Positions 59,101 to 64,000 of a DNA stretch of 64,000 nt are shown piece after piece; position 1 is the first letter of the stretch, and each line of letters begins with the position of its first letter. The notes beneath the pieces were generated by a model. That model ran no database searches. It saw nothing but the letters and a program-made list of their open reading frames with translations, and was not told the origin of the DNA. The position numbers were made by a program, and so were the translations under genes. The DNA is from Branchiostoma floridae (lineage: Eukaryota > Chordata > Leptocardii > Amphioxiformes > Branchiostomatidae): the NCBI RefSeq assembly GCF_000003815.2, contig NC_049979.1, positions 14,380,567 to 14,444,566 of the forward strand. The letters run 5' to 3'.

Positions 59101-62100
59101 GCCAAGGCAACATTAAGTGTTATCATACACATGCAAAGTGAGGATTTGATGGTACTAAATTATTACTTTCCACTGAAGCATAAAATGTCCTAATTTTTAT
59201 GCTTCATAATCATTGACGCAAAAAACCATAACACCTAAGCATAGCAGAACATGGCAATCATGCAGAATCAATGAAACGGTGATCTACCAGCACTGCCTAA
59301 ATATTCTGCCCCATGCACTGGAAAGACATTACTCACACCTCACACCCTATCTTCTCCTACCAGACCTGTAACATAAGCTATCTCCCAACAGCTGGCTTGT
59401 TCCACAGACTACATTTAGATGCAGCACGGCACACAGACTTGTAAAACGTTCTGTTGGGCACTGACAGATTGTCCTGCTTGGCAATGAGCATCCTTGTGAA
59501 AGGCTGTTTTTATGATTACAGGCGTGTACCTGGCATTATTTTCAAACAAGTTATAGACTTGATGTGTCTGTGATAGAGGGCATAATGACAGGTACAAGCA
59601 TTTGTGTTGTTTACACAGGTACTCATCAACATTCTGAATAGGTTAAGTGCTAATTTGATATGCCTGGAGCACACTGCATATTTTTATGACTGAGATGTGT
59701 GGCAGACTAAGATGCTCAACTTTGGTCAAATAATTAGATTTGTGATTCAAGCATGTCTTATTTGGCATTAGTGTCATTAAGATCTATACATGTCTTGTAT
59801 ATTTGTTGTGTTAAAAACTCGTGGGGAAGAATAGCTTTGATCAGTGTACTAATTGTGGACTGAAACAAACACCATTCAAACAGAAGCTTGAGATATCCTA
59901 GCACTTGCAGGGGAATTTACACAATTAGGAGATTGAACTGTGCAGCTGCTAGTTATAATATAAGTGATTGATAATGCTTGGTCCCTTGTGGTCTCTCTGG
60001 ACAGGTGATCAGATGAAACAGAAGTCATGAGTAAAGAAGTTAATTTGTTGATGAACCATCATGAGGTCCATAATGGGCACGTCTGGAGTTTATCTGATAT
60101 ATCAGAATTCTGGTAAATATGCCATAATCACCTCTGACAAAGATAATATTAATATCTCTGGGTAACTATGCAGCCCAAAATAAATCTCACCCATTATCAA
60201 ATAACCTTTGAATCAGTGTTGTTTCTCTTAAAATACTGTTTAATGTGCATAATACTGATATGCCAATGGCATGCCAACTTAAGAGCCTAAGAGTTTAATG
60301 ACATGGCAGTAAAGTTGATCACCGTTTCACTAATTCAATCAGCAGTAAACGATGTCACAGATGATACAATGCCTAGTTATCAGCCAAACTCTTGTCACAT
60401 TTGACAAGCACAACCTCCAAAGCCTACCTGTGGATGTAGCGGTGCTTGAAGATGCAGGGGACTGTTGTGCCTCGGCCAGGATCCAGTCATCCTTGGCAGG
60501 AGACACTGGTGTGTGGGGGGTAACAGAGACCGTTGGAATGGCTGGCTGTTCCACAGCACTCCCCTCTGGAAGACCAGGTTCTTCAGTTGGTGTCTTTGCA
60601 CTGCAGGGTGCCTTCTTTTCTGTGAAGCTTCTTGTGGCTGGGGGAGAAAATACCCAGATTTGATAACACAACAACATGGAGAGATATTTCCATGTTAGAA
60701 TTTTGCTAGATTCTGAATTTCATAAATCGTAATCACAACATATGTTTATGTATTGAATGAAATACATTAGCGACCGGAAAACATGGTAACTAAAATCAAA
60801 ATGACTAAAATGCTCATTTATGACGGGACCAGAATGAATTTGTCGTCTAGTCTTGAAGGCAAGCTATGATTTGTTGTAATCCTTTTCATCCATCAAACCT
60901 CACCAAAGAGTCATCCTGGTGACGATGAAGTATTTCACTACTAAGGTTCTGCCAGGTATCAGTAATCCTGTCATTTGATAGAATTTTGTTGCTCAAGAGG
61001 AAAAAAGCTAGGCATAATTTTGTTATCTTCATTAACAAAATTGGTGTGTAGAAAATATAAGAATCAGATCGAATTACATGTATGCCAAAGGGTAAGTTAT
61101 CAGGTGCTGACATGTCTGAAAGAAAAAAGAACAGACCTACCCAGCTCAATCTAGATATTCACCAGTACAGTTTTTAATCTAGTGAATGTAAAATGATAAA
61201 TGGTAACCAGCCGAAGGCGAGGTGGAGGTCATGCTGATATCTGCTGGTATTGACCCAAGTTGGACAGCGGCTGGACTGCTGATTTTCAAAACTGGTTGTT
61301 TAACCTTCCCAATGTCAGGCGTTATGACACTTGGTTTTGTAAACCCAAGGAAGTTAATATATGAGCTCATACCTCCTTGGTAAACCCTAGTAATGGGTGG
61401 GTTACACACAGGTGTCTGTGTGAGGTGAAGACACATGCTAATACACTTCAATGGCCCACTAGTAGTCTACAGTATTGCTACCAAGGAAGAAATACACTAT
61501 TTCATGACCATTTGTATATGGTCACAGAAAATACAACCTGACATCCATTGTTTTGCAGTAATGCATTGTAGTACAATCTTAACACAAGGCTGACAGTAAT
61601 GCTTGGAGTACAAGGGCTGACAGTAATGCTTGGAGTATCTGAAAGCAAATGAATATCTGGCTAAAGGAAATGGTATATCCTTTTAAAAAATGCATCTTTC
61701 AACAATTTTATGTGGGCTGAAATAAGAGGATCACATAATGACTGACATTTTATTTCCAAACAAAGTGTTTACACAAGGGCTGACAGTAATGCTTGGAGTA
61801 TCTGAAAGCAAATGAATATCTGGCTAAAGGAAATGGTATATCCTTTTAAAAAATGCATCTTTCAACAATTTTATGTGGGCTGAAATAAGAGGGTCACATA
61901 ATGACTGACATTTTTTTCCAAACAAAGTGTTACTTTTGACTGCATTGTCATAAAAAATTTATGCCACATGAATTAAATATTTCCCCTGTACCCATAGATT
62001 GATTAGCCAATGCTCTATATAACTCTATTCTATCCCCAATGTTGTACATATATTGCTCTAAGAGTCAAGATTGCTCAATTTGTCATTTCTTTACACCTTT

Positions 62101-63596
62101 TATCTAAATCTGGAAGGTTTTATCCCATTTTAAAAAGAGTTATTTTCTAGGGGTTTTATCTACCAGTAGTTCATTTTAAAAAGAATTGTTTTGTTCAATG
62201 TTATTCTTTATAAAACTGTACTTTTGATTTTATTGATACAGTAAATGATGCTATCAAGTTTATGGGATCATTTCCTGAAGTTTTGTATTTTGACCCTATC
62301 CAGCTGACTTCTGATGGGGTCATTGGTAATGTGGCAGTCTATGACTAATTAATTATTATGCAGATTATGCATTGTTATGCAGATGAGAGTAACTAGCTGC
62401 TTGATTAGATCTCTGCAAGCCATTCAAATTAGACCCTTTGGTAGTACATTGTATTTCTCTTTTGTCAGGGTTTAATAATACCTGTTTACTTTGAATAAAG
62501 CTTGAAAAGCATGATAAAATATGTCTTCCCAAGAACTAACAATAGGGGGCTCCTTATCAGATGTTTTTTGAGAAAGCTTGCAGCAATAGACATGCAAGGA
62601 GCTGCATGATACAACATAACCAGCTGCTGTACGTGCCTGCAAAGGTGGTGCTGAGAGTTGTAAGTTGTTACCCCAGGTGCGGGTACAGATATGAGTACAG
62701 AAAAAAAAGGCGAGGGATATCATCATCTGAAAGGATATCAAATGCACAGTGACACACCCACCTTCTTCCAAACTGGCACTTGTCTGCAGAGGGGGAGTAT
62801 CGGTATCACTCTTCTGTTTCTTCTGAGGGTTCTGAGTGATTTTCTCATCCTGTGAGTCCAGATTCCTCGTGGTCTGCATGGATGGGCTGCGGGCTACCTG
62901 CTCCGCCACTGGTGGTGAGGATGGGGTGGTGGGGACGGACTGTGAACCAGACTGTCTCTGTGTTTCAGCTTCACCCTCTACAGCTGCTGCGGCACCCCCC
63001 TCCCCATCAGTCAGGCCTCCCTCCCCACTAGCCAAACCTGTCACACTAATAGTCTTCACTGCTGTGCTATCTGCATCCTTTGCAGGTGTAGCCTCCACCT
63101 CCATCGCCTCTGTCACAGCAGATTCTGCACCCACCTGTCCTCCCTGTACTACCTCCATTCCTTCTGTATCCTTTACTGTGTCCTGGTCGGACGTTTCCCC
63201 TTGTTCCTGATGCATTTCTGCTCCCGTCTGCTCGCCCTCCGCGGCAGCACTGTTAGCTTGTGTTGGCTCATCATCGCCCATAACATGATCCTGCGGCCCG
63301 CTGTCCCTGGGGCCATCTTCCTCTCCCTGTGCACCGTTATTATCACCGCTAACAACGCCCCCAACTCCCTCACTCGTGCTTACTCCTTCCCCTGCTGTAC
63401 TATCCATTATCACCTTTTCTGAGTCTTCCCCATATTTTTTCGAAGTCAACTGTGCTTGTTGGTCACCTCCCACTGTTTCGTCCACAACCTCCGAGCGCTT
63501 TTCCTCCTCCTCCCGGGGCGATCCCTTCTCCGCATCGCCGCTAGCTACTGCGGTTTGGCCGCCAACATGGGCGGTTTCGCCTCCGTTTTCTGCCAT
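49840..63596 (-). CDS. Stonin (stoned B / STON1-STON2 family endocytic adaptor), 5 exons
   Basis: Stonins are cytosolic adaptors that link synaptotagmin to AP-2 and Eps15 during clathrin-mediated endocytosis. Exons on the minus strand are 63596-62762, 60637-60428, 55072-51077, 50683-50612 and 50144-49840. They sum to 5418 nt (1805 residues) and every intron is phase 1. In order the protein has an acidic N-terminal region (1-348), two WxxF sequences (WVPF, WIGF), many DPF, DLF and NPF motifs, four FED(A/S)F repeats, a stonin homology domain beginning near 1307 (GWYLMLRVPEKKK) and a mu-homology domain from about 1440 to the end (EDEITVEVTDEFRG, RLPVPDLWMKY, KYEYAFRAIVWKI). It is about twice the length of vertebrate stonin 2; the extra length is in the disordered N-terminal part. 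Whether it is closer to STON1 or STON2 cannot be said by eye, and it probably predates that split. Confidence 0.93.
50145..51076 (-). other. Last stonin introns around the 72-nt exon
   Basis: Apart from the cassette-like exon at 50612-50683, nothing recognisable is present. Confidence 0.6.
50612..50683 (-). CDS. Stonin 72-nt cassette-like exon
   Basis: CTTGCAG acceptor, GTAAAG donor, phase 1 on both sides. It encodes VPFTGNVPFTGKPLPFTASK and a few more residues, with VPFTG duplicated. It inserts 24 residues between RLPERNQ and AYSTQTLICR of the mu-homology domain. Skipping it keeps the frame. Confidence 0.75.
51077..55072 (-). CDS. Stonin main exon (3996 nt)
   Basis: The acceptor CTGCAG precedes ATCCCTCAAGC and the donor is GTGAGT at 51076. 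It encodes residues 349-1680: Ser-rich start, WVPF and WIGF, a long Pro/Ala/Ser linker with eight DPF and two NPF motifs plus DLF/LFA repeats, four FED(A/S)F units, then the stonin homology domain and most of the mu-homology domain. The open frame continues upstream to 55277, but that part is hydrophobic intronic sequence before the acceptor and is excluded. Confidence 0.95.
55073..60427 (-). other. Stonin intron 2 (5.4 kb)
   Basis: It is AT-rich, with no coding exon and no clear repeat family. Short frames (for example 58370-58555 +) lack support. It may hide alternative promoters or regulatory sites that cannot be recognised by eye. Confidence 0.55.
60428..60637 (-). CDS. Stonin exon 2
   Basis: 210 nt, CCCCCAG acceptor and GTAGGC donor, phase 1 on both sides. 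It encodes TRSFTEKKAPCSAKTPTEEP and later SPAKDDWILAEAQQSP. The 5' phase matches the donor at 62762 and the 3' phase matches the acceptor at 55072, which ties the acidic first exon to the stonin body. Confidence 0.8.
60638..62761 (-). other. Stonin intron 1 (2.1 kb)
   Basis: It contains a 163-bp tandem duplication (61611-61932) and a coding-like minus-strand segment near 61205-61390 without convincing splice sites. Otherwise it is AT-rich. Confidence 0.6.
61583..61932. repeat. 163-bp tandem duplication
   Basis: Copies begin with CAAGGGCTGACAGTAATGCT at 61611 and 61774 and are nearly identical (A/G in AGG(A/G)TCAC, a small change in the T-run). A 28-bp partial copy precedes them at 61583-61610. 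The high identity suggests a recent event or an assembly artefact. Confidence 0.9.
62762..63596 (-). CDS. Stonin exon 1 (acidic N-terminal region)
   Basis: ATG at 63596 starts MAENGGETAHVGGQ; an in-frame TGA lies 18 bases upstream, so this is the first possible Met. 278 codons rich in Glu, Gly, Asp, Ser and Gln follow, with a basic NPQKKQKSD stretch near the end and a GTGGGT donor after GAA GAA G. Low complexity prevents assignment by homology. Membership in the stonin gene rests on matching splice phase and the lack of any other partner exon. Confidence 0.72.
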
Positions 63597-64000
63597 CGCA
63601 CCAGCTCCAATTCACACAAAAAATTAAGTAGACTATCAGAACATAGTTAGCTTCATTGTCAGCACTTCTTACTCGGCGTCGCGGCTAAACACGATTGGAT
63701 AATGTAATTTTGTCAGTCGCGAAGGTCGCCGACTCACTCGTGTACCGCCATCTTGTTTTGAGCTACCATCCCCATCTCGCGTTTGCGGGGATCACATGAC
63801 GTCATACTCATAGCGTGAATCCGGCCTGGCTCAGGTAAGGTAAAAATCTCTATGGAAGCACACTTACAGGTACGTGTCGGAGCAGCACTTGTGTTGTTTA
63901 ACAGACATTCCGTAGGAGAACTATGATGCTATTGAATACCAAGATATTAATGGCTAGAATTCGTTTTCCAATCTACCATCTACAAATCTCTTGCACTGGG
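63597..64000 (-). promoter_or_regulatory. Stonin 5' UTR and promoter region
   Basis: It is GC- and CpG-richer than its surroundings. Reading toward the gene it has a palindromic CRE TGACGTCA (63797-63804), CAAGATGGCGG (63745-63755), a YY1-type element in the sense orientation typical of TATA-less promoters, and a CCAAT box (63694-63698). The ATG in the YY1-like site opens a five-codon upstream frame ending TGA. A plus-strand CAG|GTAAGG at 63834 could be a donor of a divergent transcript. Confidence 0.5.

Noticed and set aside
1-64000. CRISPR arrays, operons, riboswitches or phage-type systems
   Set aside because: The window is intron-rich animal DNA; no regularly spaced repeats or prokaryotic gene clusters are present.

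Overview
The window looks like chordate nuclear DNA. It has long intergenic spacers, many short exons with GT-AG introns, foldback elements and MITE-like repeats, and three assembly gaps (7105-7241, 41423-41522, 42247-42346). A single pre-duplication copy of three genes that vertebrates carry in two paralogous blocks, together with the intron sizes and repeat style, points to an invertebrate chordate, most likely an amphioxus (Branchiostoma). This is inference: no species-specific marker was searched.

Four protein-coding genes can be assembled by hand, with splice phases checked at each junction except inside one gap. (1) Positions 549-2036 (+): the last three exons of MRPL49, mitochondrial large-subunit protein mL49; its first exon is not seen. 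(2) Positions 15080-32930 (+): a complete ten-exon glycoprotein hormone receptor (TSHR/FSHR/LHCGR type leucine-rich-repeat GPCR). Its coding sum is 2916 nt, giving 971 residues, and all nine introns are phase 2. (3) Positions 38914-43172 (-), perhaps to 43500: GTF2A1, the TFIIA alpha/beta precursor, with N-terminal helical region, glutamine-rich linker, a QVDG Taspase-1 type site, acidic tract and C-terminal beta-barrel region; the 100-N gap at 41423-41522 interrupts one linker exon. (4) Positions 49840-63596 (-): a five-exon stonin (STON1/STON2, stoned B family), coding sum 5418 nt, 1805 residues, all introns phase 1.

The most interesting result is the order and orientation receptor (+), GTF2A1 (-), stonin (-). 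Humans have the same arrangement at 14q31 (TSHR, GTF2A1, STON2) and, flipped, at 2p16 (STON1, GTF2A1L, LHCGR/FSHR). The window therefore seems to hold the single ancestral block that genome duplication copied.

Layout: 1-2.2 kb MRPL49; 2.2-14.9 kb intergenic with foldback elements and a possible tRNA-derived SINE; 14.9-33 kb the receptor, including an 8 kb first intron; 33-38.9 kb intergenic; 38.9-43.5 kb GTF2A1; 43.5-49.8 kb intergenic with a 30-bp perfect palindrome and related motif copies; 49.8-63.6 kb stonin; 63.6-64 kb its promoter region with YY1-like, CCAAT and CRE sites. The four genes act in unrelated processes (mitochondrial translation, hormone signalling, transcription initiation, endocytosis), so the linkage reads as ancestral synteny rather than an operon-like unit.
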